Of a DNA stretch of 32,104 nt, positions 5,863-11,976 are shown one piece after another. Within the stretch, counting starts at the first letter, position 1. Each line of letters opens with the position of its first letter. The notes below the pieces were generated by a model. It searched no databases, was not told where the DNA came from, and was given only the letters and a program-made list of their open reading frames with translations. Source of the stretch: an uncultured Eubacteriales bacterium (GTDB taxonomy: Bacteria > Bacillota > Clostridia > Oscillospirales > Oscillospiraceae). A program made the position numbers and the translations under genes. Location: the NCBI GenBank assembly GCA_900540545.1, contig UQGJ01000027.1, positions 1 through 32,104 on the forward strand. The letters run 5' to 3'.

Positions 5863-6327
5863 TTATTTCCGTCCGCCCCTGCGGGACTTCTTTTCGTTCA
5901 TCTTCATCTCGGACAGCTTGCTGTCCGACTGCTGCATGAACTGCTTGAGCCGGTCCTCGAAGCTCTCGGGACCGGGCGCCGGGCGCACATAGCCCCCCGC
6001 GGGACGCCCGCCCTGCCGGGGACCGCCCTGGCCCATGGGACGACCGCCGCCGCCCCCCATGGGACGGCCCTGGCCCTGGGGCCGGGGAGGAGGGTCCATC
6101 GCTTTCTTAATGGACAGATTGATGCGGTTGTTATCATCGATGCCGATGACCTTCACCTTCACGTCCTGTCCCTCCGTGAGATGGTCTTTCACATCGTTCA
6201 CATAGGAATAGGCGATCTCGGAGATATGCACCAGCCCCGACCGGCCGCCGGGCAGCGACACAAACGCGCCGAATTTCGTGATGCCCGTCACTTTTCCTTC
6301 TACAATAGAACCTACATCAAACTCCAT
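5863..6327 (-). CDS. yabR: S1 domain RNA-binding protein (YabR-like)
   Basis: A 154-residue protein. Residues 4-75 are one S1 domain (VGSIVEGKVTGITKFGAFVSLPGGRSGLVHISEIA, then VKVKVIGIDDNNRINLSIKKA). Residues 80-120 are a Gly/Pro/Arg-rich segment (RPMGGGGGRPMGQGG), and the C-terminus is a Lys/Arg-rich helix. Proteins of this layout bind RNA or ribosomes; YabR is the B. subtilis counterpart and follows divIC there as here. The basic tail would strengthen RNA binding. The ATG is preceded by AAGGAGG and the operon terminator follows. The molecular role is unsettled. Confidence 0.9.
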   Translation of the reverse strand: MEFDVGSIVEGKVTGITKFGAFVSLPGGRSGLVHISEIAYSYVNDVKDHLTEGQDVKVKVIGIDDNNRINLSIKKAMDPPPRPQGQGRPMGGGGGRPMGQGGPRQGGRPAGGYVRPAPGPESFEDRLKQFMQQSDSKLSEMKMNEKKSRRGGRK

Positions 6328-6368
6328 ACTGTCTGCGACATCCTCCTTGCAAATTGGACCCGAAGCAC

Positions 6369-6647
6369 TTAATTGGTGATGACAAAGACCTTTTCCCCCG
6401 GCGCCACCAGGCCCAGCTTGTCACGGGCGATGTCCGCGATGCGGTCCGGGTCGTCGGGATTTGCCACCGCGTCGGCCAGGTCGGCGTTGACCTGGGTCTG
6501 GGCCGCCACCTGGCGGCTCAGGCTCTCCTGCTCCGCCTGGGTGGTCTTGAGCTGGCCCTGGAGATTCAGCAGGGCCGTGGCCATGTAAATCAGCAGCGAC
6601 AGGACCACGATTTTCGTGAGCAGTCCTGCCTTTTTGGTCTTTACCAC
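6369..6647 (-). CDS. divIC: Septum formation initiator, DivIC/FtsB family
   Basis: A 92-residue bitopic membrane protein of the divisome. A short basic N-terminus (MVKTKKAGLLTK) precedes one membrane helix at about 12-28 (IVVLSLLIYMATALLNL). A coiled coil follows at about 30-63 (QGQLKTTQAEQESLSRQVAAQ), then the family's conserved C-terminal patch (PDRIADIARDKLGLVAPGEKVFVI). DivIC pairs with FtsL and activates septal wall synthesis. Translation starts at GTG 6645-6647 after AGGAGGG. The gene is overlapped by 227 bases by the annotated 3' end of yabQ, and a separate promoter lies just upstream (6718-6726). Confidence 0.92.
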   Translation of the reverse strand: MVKTKKAGLLTKIVVLSLLIYMATALLNLQGQLKTTQAEQESLSRQVAAQTQVNADLADAVANPDDPDRIADIARDKLGLVAPGEKVFVITN

Positions 6648-7137
6648 GGCGCTTCCCTCCTGACTCTCCCGGCGCTGGACGGCTGAATGCCTCCATCTCC
6701 TCGGGTATCAGTTTTATACTATACCATTTTTGCCGATAATGGAAGTGGTTTTTCTCAATTTGTCCGAATTTTTTCGCGCCGATGCCCAGCCATACCAGGG
6801 GGAGGGTGGCCAGACGCCACAAAAAGGACACCCCGTCGGCCACCAGCCCGGCCAGAAAGAGGGCGGGCCGGCTGAGGGCCAGGAAGTAGAGCACCGCCCC
6901 CAGAAAGAGGGCCAGGAGCATGTAGATGCGCACCTGTCCCCCGCCCAGGGCGATGGCGTAGACGAACAGGGCCGCCGTCACCACCAGCCAGAACAGCAGG
7001 TCCAGCGCCGAGCCCAGCAGGGGCAGCCGCACCCGCCGCCGGAGGATGCGCAGCAGGTCGTACAGCAGCCCCACGCCCACCCCCAGGCCCACCGCCCCGG
7101 CAAAGGTGACGGCCTGGTCCAGCAGGTCGATGTCCAT
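6421..7137 (-). CDS. yabQ: Spore cortex biosynthesis protein YabQ, with out-of-frame extension into divIC
   Basis: Sporulation membrane protein; in B. subtilis YabQ sits in the forespore outer membrane and is needed for cortex formation. Residues 1-125 have the family's hydrophobic pattern with about four membrane helices (DQAVTFAGAVGLGVGVGLLYDLLRILRR, LDLLFWLVVTAALFVYAIALG, IYMLLALFLGAVLYFLA). From about residue 164 the frame runs inside divIC in another frame and becomes Gly/Pro/Arg-rich, which is not YabQ-like. An A6 tract at residues 121-123 (GAKKF) could be a frameshift point: one more A would stop translation four codons later. The start codon follows the yabP stop directly. YabQ is certain; its true C-terminus is not. 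Confidence 0.8.
   Translation of the reverse strand: MDIDLLDQAVTFAGAVGLGVGVGLLYDLLRILRRRVRLPLLGSALDLLFWLVVTAALFVYAIALGGGQVRIYMLLALFLGAVLYFLALSRPALFLAGLVADGVSFLWRLATLPLVWLGIGAKKFGQIEKNHFHYRQKWYSIKLIPEEMEAFSRPAPGESGGKRRGKDQKGRTAHENRGPVAADLHGHGPAESPGPAQDHPGGAGEPEPPGGGPDPGQRRPGRRGGKSRRPGPHRGHRP
6718..6726 (-). promoter_or_regulatory. Extended -10 promoter for divIC-yabR
   Basis: On the minus strand TGGTATAGT, an extended -10 (TGn plus TATAGT), about 70 bases before the divIC GTG. The -35 region is poor, as is common with extended -10 promoters. It would let vegetative cells express divIC independently of the sporulation promoter of yabP. Confidence 0.55.
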
Positions 7138-7425
7138 TCAGCGGAACAGCCGGGCCAGGAACCCGCCCCGGTCCCCGGCGTCCTCTTCATAGGTCAGGGA
7201 GTCCACGCTCCCCTCCACCTTCAGGTCTCCCCCGTCCAGGCTCAGCTTTTCGATGTGCAGCTCCTCCCCCCGGATGACCAGCCGCCCCTTCACCGTGTCC
7301 ATGACGATCTCGTTCTCGTCGAAGCTCTCCACCTCTTCCACCCCGGACACGGACAGGGATTCCCGCCCCTCCAGGATCACGTGGTGCCCCGCCTCGGGCC
7401 GGATTTTCTTTTCCTCATATTGCAT
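7138..7425 (-). CDS. yabP: Sporulation protein YabP
   Basis: A 95-residue protein of the YabP/YqfC family, small beta-rich sporulation proteins. Typical features are the central HHVILEGRESLSVSGVEEVESFDENEIVMDT and the following KGRLVIRGEELHIEKLSLDGGDLKVEGSVDSLTY. In B. subtilis yabP and yabQ are SigE-controlled in the mother cell and needed for spore coat/cortex assembly. The stop codon abuts the yabQ ATG with no gap. AAAGGCGGGGG lies upstream of the ATG, and a SigE-like promoter lies at 7460-7486. Confidence 0.93.
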   Translation of the reverse strand: MQYEEKKIRPEAGHHVILEGRESLSVSGVEEVESFDENEIVMDTVKGRLVIRGEELHIEKLSLDGGDLKVEGSVDSLTYEEDAGDRGGFLARLFR

Positions 7426-7459
7426 AGCGCCCCCGCCTTTCTATTCCATGGTTTGTACC

Positions 7460-7486
7460 ATTGTATGGCTGGTCCCGCCGGGATAT
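7460..7486 (-). promoter_or_regulatory. SigE-type sporulation promoter of yabP-yabQ
   Basis: On the minus strand: ATA, 16 bases, CATACAAT. This matches the mother-cell SigE pattern (ATA-N16-CATAnnnT). The expected start of transcription is about 28 bases before the yabP ATG. yabP is known to be SigE-dependent in B. subtilis. Confidence 0.75.
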
Positions 7487-7499
7487 GCGCCAAATCCCG

Positions 7500-7528
7500 G
7501 TGACAAGACACCCAGCCTGTGGTAGAAT
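7500..7528 (+). promoter_or_regulatory. SigA-type promoter of birA-niaR
   Basis: GTGACA (7500-7505), a 17-base spacer and TAGAAT (7523-7528), giving a very short leader before the AGGAGGG at 7538. It is divergent from the yabP SigE promoter, whose -35 is 14 bases away. Confidence 0.65.
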
Positions 7529-7550
7529 GGGGAAAACAGGAGGGATGGCT

Positions 7551-8294
7551 GTGGACTGGACATTGGTCGAACTGGATACGGTGGACTCCACCAGTAGCGA
7601 GGTCCGCCGCCGGGCCCTGGAGGGGGCCCCGGAGGGGCTGGCCGTCACGGCCCTGGCCCAGACCGCCGGGCGGGGGCGGCAGGGCCGCTCCTTTCAGTCC
7701 CTGGCGGGCAAGGGGCTCTACCTCTCCGTCCTCCTGCGGCCCCCGTCGTCGGAGGGGCTGGGGGAACTGACCCCCCGGGCCGCCGTGGCCCTCTGCGCCG
7801 CCCTGAATGCCCTCCGCCCCGGCGGGTACGGGGTCAAGTGGGTCAACGACGTGGTGCTGAACGGCAAAAAGCTGGCTGGCATCCTCACCGAGTGCGTCTT
7901 CGCCCCCGACGGGACCCCGGACTTCGTGGTCCTGGGCATGGGAGTCAACCTGTCCCAGACCCCCGCCGACTTCGGCCCCAGCCTGTCCGCCATCGCCACC
8001 TCCTTGGGCGGCGCGGTGGACCGGCACGACCTGCTCCGCGCCCTGCTGGGGGAGCTGGGGGACATGTACCGCGCCTTCCCCGGCGGACACGGTCCCTGGC
8101 TGGAGCGCTACCGCCGCCTGTGCGTCACCACCGGCCGGGCCGTCACCCTGGTCCAGGGGGACCGGCGGCGGGAGGCCTTCGCCGAGGCCGTCAACGACGA
8201 TTTTTCCCTCCTGGTCCGCCTGCCCGGCGGCAGCCGGGAGTCCGTGACCTCCGGCGAGGTCTCCGTCCGCACCCCCGCCGGGGACTACCTGTAA
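7551..8294 (+). CDS. birA: Biotin--[acetyl-CoA-carboxylase] ligase, BirA without HTH
   Basis: A 247-residue protein that attaches biotin to the carrier lysine of biotin-dependent carboxylases through biotinyl-AMP. Catalytic features: DTVDSTSSE near the N-terminus, the adenylate-binding GRGRQGRSF, the motif VKWVNDVVLNGKKLAGILTE, and GMGVNLSQTP. A C-terminal SH3-like domain follows (GRAVTLVQGDRR). The N-terminal DNA-binding domain of bifunctional BirA is absent, so it should not be the biotin repressor. Start: the AGGAGGG at 7538-7544 touches the ATG at 7545 with no spacing but is ideally placed for the GTG at 7551, which I prefer. niaR follows after 16 bases. Confidence 0.92.
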   Translation: MDWTLVELDTVDSTSSEVRRRALEGAPEGLAVTALAQTAGRGRQGRSFQSLAGKGLYLSVLLRPPSSEGLGELTPRAAVALCAALNALRPGGYGVKWVNDVVLNGKKLAGILTECVFAPDGTPDFVVLGMGVNLSQTPADFGPSLSAIATSLGGAVDRHDLLRALLGELGDMYRAFPGGHGPWLERYRRLCVTTGRAVTLVQGDRRREAFAEAVNDDFSLLVRLPGGSRESVTSGEVSVRTPAGDYL

Positions 8295-8310
8295 GAGAGG
8301 AGCCCGCCCC

Positions 8311-8823
8311 ATGACCGCCAAGGAACGCCGGGAGGCTATCTCCCGTTTGCTCGCCCAGACCGACGCCCCCGTCAGCGCCACCGCCCTGGCCCGTGAGCTG
8401 GGGGTGAGCCGCCAAATCATCGTGGGCGACATCGCCCTGCTCCGGGCCGGGGGGACCGACATCGCCTCCACCCCCAGGGGCTACCTGCTGCCCCGGACCC
8501 CGGTAGGGGTGTCGGCCACCCTGGTCTGCCGCCACGCCCCCGCCGACCTGGAGCGGGAGCTGACCCTCATCGTGGACAACGGCTGTACCTGCGTGGACGT
8601 GGGGGTGGAGCACCCGGTCTACGGCCAGCTCTCCGGCCAGCTCCAAATCTCCTCCCGGTACGACGTGGCCGATTTCCTCCGCCGGGTGGCGCGGGAGGAC
8701 GCCAAGCCCCTGTCCGTCCTCACCGGGGGCCTCCACCTCCACCGGGTCCAGGCCCCCGACCAGGCCGCCCTGGACCGGGTCCGCACCGCCCTGGACCGGG
8801 CGGGCTTTCTGGTGAAGGAGTAG
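8311..8823 (+). CDS. niaR: Niacin-responsive transcriptional repressor NiaR (HTH_11 plus 3H domain)
   Basis: A 170-residue regulator. Residues 4-60 are a winged helix-turn-helix (ERREAISRLLAQ, SATALARELGVSRQIIVGDIALLRAGG). Residues about 72-168 are the 3H domain, named for three conserved histidines, visible in CRHAP, VEHPVYGQL and GGLHLHRV. The family (NiaR/YrxA) binds nicotinic acid and represses NAD biosynthesis or niacin uptake genes at a GTGTC..GACAC operator. It is co-transcribed with birA, and GAGAGGAG precedes the ATG. A good operator lies 69 bases downstream, in front of the transporter gene. Confidence 0.93.
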   Translation: MTAKERREAISRLLAQTDAPVSATALARELGVSRQIIVGDIALLRAGGTDIASTPRGYLLPRTPVGVSATLVCRHAPADLERELTLIVDNGCTCVDVGVEHPVYGQLSGQLQISSRYDVADFLRRVAREDAKPLSVLTGGLHLHRVQAPDQAALDRVRTALDRAGFLVKE

Positions 8824-8851
8824 GGCCCGCCTCTGTTTGATTTTTTGGTCC

Positions 8852-8879
8852 TTGACAAATCCGCCCCATCCGCTATAAT
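8852..8879 (+). promoter_or_regulatory. Consensus SigA promoter of the transporter gene
   Basis: Perfect TTGACA (8852-8857) and TATAAT (8874-8879) with a 16-base spacer. The -10 overlaps the left edge of the large palindrome 8877-8918, so bound repressor would block transcription. Confidence 0.88.
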
Positions 8880-8918
8880 AGGTCAATGCATGTGTCAAGA
8901 CACCTGCATTGACCTATT
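8877..8918. promoter_or_regulatory. NiaR-type operator inside a 42-bp palindrome
   Basis: The core GTGTCAAGACAC (8892-8903) has the inverted GTGTC/GACAC pattern of NiaR sites. It is embedded in longer perfect arms AATAGGTCAATGCA (8877-8890) and its complement (8905-8918); the single pair 8891/8904 does not match. A run of five T (8917-8921) overlaps and follows the right arm, so the transcript could also fold as a terminator-like hairpin. Confidence 0.8.
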
Positions 8919-8939
8919 TTTGACAAAGGGGGCGCTTTC

Positions 8940-9989
8940 ATGGAGGGATGCAAGGCTTTCCTCAAGCGCAAGAACATCATTATCTCCGCCAAACGCTACG
9001 GCGTGGACGCTCTGGGGGCCATGGCCCAGGGGCTGTTCGCCTCCCTGCTCATCGGCACCATCCTCGGCACCCTGGGGACCCAGCTGGGCATCGAGCTGCT
9101 GGTGACCATCGGCAGCTACGCCAAGGCGGTGGCCGGACCGGCCATGGCCGTCTCCATCGGCTTCGCCCTCCAGGCGCCGCCCCTGGTCCTCTTCTCCCTG
9201 GCGGCGGTGGGGTACACCGCCAACCTCGCCGAGGTCAGCGGGGCGGGCGGCCCCCTCACCGTGCTGGTGGTGGCCGTCATCGCCGCCGAACTGGGCAAGC
9301 TGGTGAGCAAGGAGACCCCGGTGGACATCCTGGTGACTCCCCTGGTGACCATCCTCCCCGGCGCGGGGCTGGCCCTGTGGTGGGGCCCGGCCATCGGGGC
9401 GGCGGCCTCCTCCCTGGGGGAGGTCATCAAGTGGGCCACCCTGCAGCAGCCCTTCGTCATGGGCATCGTGGTCTCGGTGGTGGTGGGCATCGCCCTCACC
9501 CTCCCCATCTCCTCAGCCGCCATCTGCCAAGCCCTCACCCTCACCGGCCTGGCCGGCGGGGCCGCCGTGGCGGGGTGCTGCGCCCAGATGGTGGGCTTCG
9601 CCGTCATGTCCTTCCGGGAAAACCGCTGGGGGGGCTTGGTGAGCCAAGGGCTGGGCACCTCCATGCTTCAGATGGGCAACATCGTGAAGAACCCCCGCAT
9701 CTGGCTCCCTGCCATCCTCACCTCCGCCGTCACCGGCCCCATCGCCACCTGCGTGTTCGGGCTGGAAATGAACGGCCCGGCCATCTCCTCCGGCATGGGC
9801 ACCTGCGGTCTAGTGGGACAAATCGGCGTGTACACCGGCTGGGTGGAGAGCGGCGCGGCCATCACCGGCTTCCAGTGGGCGGGGCTGATTTTGATCTCCT
9901 TCGTCCTCCCGGCGGTCCTGTGCTGGGCCTTCGGGCTGTTCTTCCGAAAAATCGGATGGATCAAAGAGGGCGATTTGACGCTGGAGTAA
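8940..9989 (+). CDS. PTS-EIIC-like membrane transporter, predicted niacin-regulated
   Basis: A 349-residue integral membrane protein with about ten hydrophobic segments. It resembles the PTS_EIIC_2 family (DALGAMAQGLFASLLIGTILGTLG, SIGFALQAPPLVLFSLAAVGYTANLAEVSGAGGP, FGLEMNGPAISSGMGTCGLVGQIG). No EIIA or EIIB phosphotransfer domain is present and none is encoded nearby, so sugar phosphotransfer is doubtful. The NiaR operator over its promoter and the adjacent niaR gene point to uptake of a niacin-type NAD precursor (inference). AAAGGGGG precedes the ATG at 8940. Niacin is the best guess; another vitamin-like solute is possible. Confidence 0.8.
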   Translation: MEGCKAFLKRKNIIISAKRYGVDALGAMAQGLFASLLIGTILGTLGTQLGIELLVTIGSYAKAVAGPAMAVSIGFALQAPPLVLFSLAAVGYTANLAEVSGAGGPLTVLVVAVIAAELGKLVSKETPVDILVTPLVTILPGAGLALWWGPAIGAAASSLGEVIKWATLQQPFVMGIVVSVVVGIALTLPISSAAICQALTLTGLAGGAAVAGCCAQMVGFAVMSFRENRWGGLVSQGLGTSMLQMGNIVKNPRIWLPAILTSAVTGPIATCVFGLEMNGPAISSGMGTCGLVGQIGVYTGWVESGAAITGFQWAGLILISFVLPAVLCWAFGLFFRKIGWIKEGDLTLE

Positions 9990-9993
9990 GGGC

Positions 9994-10020
9994 TAATGCA
10001 GAATGCAGGAATGCAGAATG
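9994..10020 (+). repeat. Heptamer-type short tandem repeat (AATGCAG)
   Basis: Tandem AATGCAG-like units right after the transporter stop. Related 7-base arrays occur at 11651-11683, 11711-11741 and 30716-30740. Confidence 0.55.
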
Positions 10021-10284
10021 TCGCCTGCGGGCGGGACGGGGGGCGGGCGGCTGATAGCCGCCCGCGTTCTCCCGCCCCCTGCCCCGGCCCGAGCCGCGTT
10101 ACGAAGTAAGCGGCGGTTCAACGTGCCAGAGTAACCACAGAACAAACCGCCCAAGGATTGCGACATACGGGGGGGCTTGGCCCCCAACATTATCCTCGGG
10201 GTCCAGGGGCCGAAGCCCCTGGGCGTTTCTTCCCCGGTTCTTTGCGCGCAAAGAATCGGGCCCCCGGAGGGACTCCGCATTCAT
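10021..10284. other. Non-coding region between transporter and htrA terminator
   Basis: No credible gene. Contents in order: a GGGCGGCTGATAGCCGCCC hairpin (about 10046), a GC-rich stretch, GCCGC...GCGGC around 10091-10113, an unrecognised segment (10120-10170) and the stand-alone palindrome module at 10196-10279. Confidence 0.6.
10196..10279 (+). repeat. Palindrome module M1 (stand-alone copy)
   Basis: Reads GGGGTCCAGGGG, a CCGAAG-loop hairpin, CGTTTCTTCCCC, the perfect palindrome TTCTTTGCGCGCAAAGAA, then CCCCCGGAGGGACTCCGC. The outer parts match the reversed left ends of R1, R2 and R3, but in those the palindrome is TTTCCACGTGGAAA. Confidence 0.75.
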
Positions 10285-10322
10285 AAAAAAGGCCGCATCT
10301 CACAACGAGATGCGGCCTTTTT
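10285..10322. terminator. Bidirectional terminator between the transporter gene and htrA
   Basis: An 11-bp stem GGCCGCATCTC (10291-10301 with 10307-10317) is flanked by A6 on the left and T5 on the right, so both strands get a T-tract. It lies 1 base from the htrA stop. Confidence 0.93.
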
Positions 10323-10323
10323 C

Positions 10324-11634
10324 TTATCCTTCATTCAATTGATACTGCTCCACGATCTTGACCGTGACCTCCATGGCTTCTCCCGCCCGGTCCACCTGAA
10401 AGACCAGAGTCCCGCCGATGTCCAGCCCGTCCCGGACCTCCAGCAGGTCCTGGTTGGTCCGCAGAGCTACGCCGTTGGCCGTCAGAAGGATGTCGCCCTC
10501 CTCCAGCTTGCCGAAAGCGTCGGAGCCGTCCGCCACGGCCTTGACCCACAGGCCCTTGTCCACGCCCCGCTCCGCCCGTTCGTCGGGGGTCATGGGCTGG
10601 ACGGTGACCCCCAGGGCGGGCCGCCCGGTGACGTGCCCATAGGCGATGAGGTCGTCCACCACGGCCTTGACGGTGGTGGTGGGGATGGCGAAGCCCAGGC
10701 CCTCCACAGTGTTGCCGAAGTTGGTGGATACCAGCTTCATATTGGTGATGCCGATGACCTGCCCCCGGTCATTGACCAGGGCCCCGCCGGAGTTGCCGGA
10801 GTTCAGGGCCGCCGTGGTCTGGAGGAGGGTCATGGTGTTGCCGTCCACCTCCATGTCCCGGTTGATGGCGGAGAGGATGCCGTCGGTCATGGTGCCCCGC
10901 AGCTCCTCCCCCATGGGGTTGCCGATGGCCACCACCGTGTCCCCCACCGCCATGTCCTCAGAGCTTCCAAAGACGGCGGCGGGCAGGTCATGGGCCTCGA
11001 TTTTCAGCACGGCCAGGTCGGTGGCCTCGTCGGCCCCCACCAGCTTGGCCTCCATCTGCCGCCCGTCGTCCAGGGAGACGTCCACCCGGAAGGCTCCGTC
11101 AATGACGTGCTGGTTGGTGATGATATAGCCGCTCCCGGTCATCACGACCCCGGTGCCCTGGGCCACGCCCTGGGCGTACCCCCGGCTCACGGCGGCGCTG
11201 ATGGAGACGATGGCGGGGTTGACCTCCTGGTAGATGGTCTGAAGGCTCTTGGCCTCCCCCTCGGGCACGGGGGCCACCTCCAGCACCGTGCCGTCCCCGG
11301 TGGGGGCGCTTTGGAGGGGGGTATGGACGCTTTCGGTGGTCTGGGGCAGCACGATTTCCCCTCTGCCCCCGAAGGAGAAGGAGGGCAGAACGATGTCCGC
11401 CGTGGGCCAGCGCAGGGCCACCAGGGCCGCCGTGCCGGCCAGCAGCAGAACCAGGACCACCAGGAAGATGGTGGCCCCCCGCTCACCGTGCTCCTTGGGC
11501 GGAGGGGATTCCCGCCTCCCGCGGCTGGACGGCTCCGCCGGGGCCCTATCAGCGTCCGGGGCCGGGGGAGCTTCCACCGCCGGACCGGCCCGGTCCGGGG
11601 TCTCCTGGTCGTTATAGTAGTAGGTCTGGCGCAT
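10324..11634 (-). CDS. htrA: HtrA/DegP-like membrane-anchored serine protease with PDZ domain
   Basis: A 436-residue protein. Residues 1-53 are a Pro-rich cytoplasmic tail. One membrane helix lies at about 54-75 (ATIFLVVLVLLLAGTAALVAL). The trypsin-like protease domain covers about 135-320, with the catalytic triad His176 (ITNQHVID), Asp206 (EATDLAVLK) and Ser282 (LNSGNSGGALVN). One PDZ domain covers about 330-430 (GRPALGVTVQPMT, LEEGDILLTANGVAL). This is the usual Gram-positive HtrA layout: quality control of misfolded proteins outside the membrane. The ATG at 11634 follows AGAAAGGGG; an earlier in-frame ATG at 11691 lies in heptamer repeats and is unlikely. It lies downstream of the two-component genes, so it may be their target (inference). 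Confidence 0.93.
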   Translation of the reverse strand: MRQTYYYNDQETPDRAGPAVEAPPAPDADRAPAEPSSRGRRESPPPKEHGERGATIFLVVLVLLLAGTAALVALRWPTADIVLPSFSFGGRGEIVLPQTTESVHTPLQSAPTGDGTVLEVAPVPEGEAKSLQTIYQEVNPAIVSISAAVSRGYAQGVAQGTGVVMTGSGYIITNQHVIDGAFRVDVSLDDGRQMEAKLVGADEATDLAVLKIEAHDLPAAVFGSSEDMAVGDTVVAIGNPMGEELRGTMTDGILSAINRDMEVDGNTMTLLQTTAALNSGNSGGALVNDRGQVIGITNMKLVSTNFGNTVEGLGFAIPTTTVKAVVDDLIAYGHVTGRPALGVTVQPMTPDERAERGVDKGLWVKAVADGSDAFGKLEEGDILLTANGVALRTNQDLLEVRDGLDIGGTLVFQVDRAGEAMEVTVKIVEQYQLNEG

Positions 11635-11650
11635 AGGCACCCCTTTCTGC

Positions 11651-11741
11651 GAATTAGGAATTAGAAATGAGAAATGAGGAATGGACCACATCTCCCCAAA
11701 ACCACGTTCACTCCTAATTCCTAATTCCTGATTCCTAATTC
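11651..11741. repeat. Facing heptamer arrays (GAATTAG / CTAATTC)
   Basis: 11651-11683 holds about five 7-base units (GAATTAG GAATTAG AAATGAG AAATGAG). 11711-11741 holds four units of the complement (CTAATTC CTAATTC CTGATTC CTAATTC). Together they form an inverted pair around a 27-base spacer, between htrA and the duplicated kinase tail. Confidence 0.7.
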
Positions 11742-11746
11742 TCCCC

Positions 11747-11809
11747 TCAGGCCGTGGTCAGGGTAAAGGTGAACTCCGTCGCCCCGTCCTCACTGGTGCA
11801 GGAGATATT
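11747..11809 (-). pseudogene. Detached duplicate of the histidine kinase 3' end
   Basis: 63 bases encoding on the minus strand the same last 20 residues (NISCTSEDGATEFTFTLTTA plus stop) as the kinase at 11977-12039, offset 230 bases. The differences seen between the two copies are synonymous (for example AGT/AGC, ACC/ACT, ACG/ACA, GCC/GCG, and TGA versus TAG). It has no start of its own. The two copies flank the triple-hairpin repeat B, which suggests the present gene end was acquired by recombination and the old one was left behind. Confidence 0.8.
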
Positions 11810-11851
11810 GCCCCACACAATGCTCCGCATTGCGCGGGGACCCCGCTATTC

Positions 11852-11952
11852 AACTTCCTCGGCGGGAATCAATCCCGCCTGCGGCAAGGTTTTGCCCCCA
11901 GGGCAAAACCTTGGACGCGGCTTCGCCGCGGCCCGGCTTTCGCCGGGCTGAA
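11852..11952 (+). repeat. Triple-hairpin intergenic repeat, copy B
   Basis: Hairpins in order: GGCGGGA/TCCCGCC (11861-11879), GGTTTTGCCC/GGGCAAAACC (11888-11910), CGCGGC/GCCGCG (about 11916-11930) and an extra GCCCGGC/GCCGGGC (11931-11948). The linkers CTGCGGCAAG and CTTGGACGCG are shared with copy A. It lies between the two copies of the kinase tail. Confidence 0.8.
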
Positions 11953-11976
11953 AATATCTCCAAAAGGTCATTTGCC

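Noticed and set aside
9994..10020. CRISPR-like short repeats
   Set aside because: Units are 7 bases, without spacers, and no cas genes were seen anywhere in the window.
11635..11691. Upstream ATG at 11691 as the start of htrA
   Set aside because: It lies in the heptamer repeat and lacks a ribosome site; ATG at 11634 has AGAAAGGGG at proper distance.
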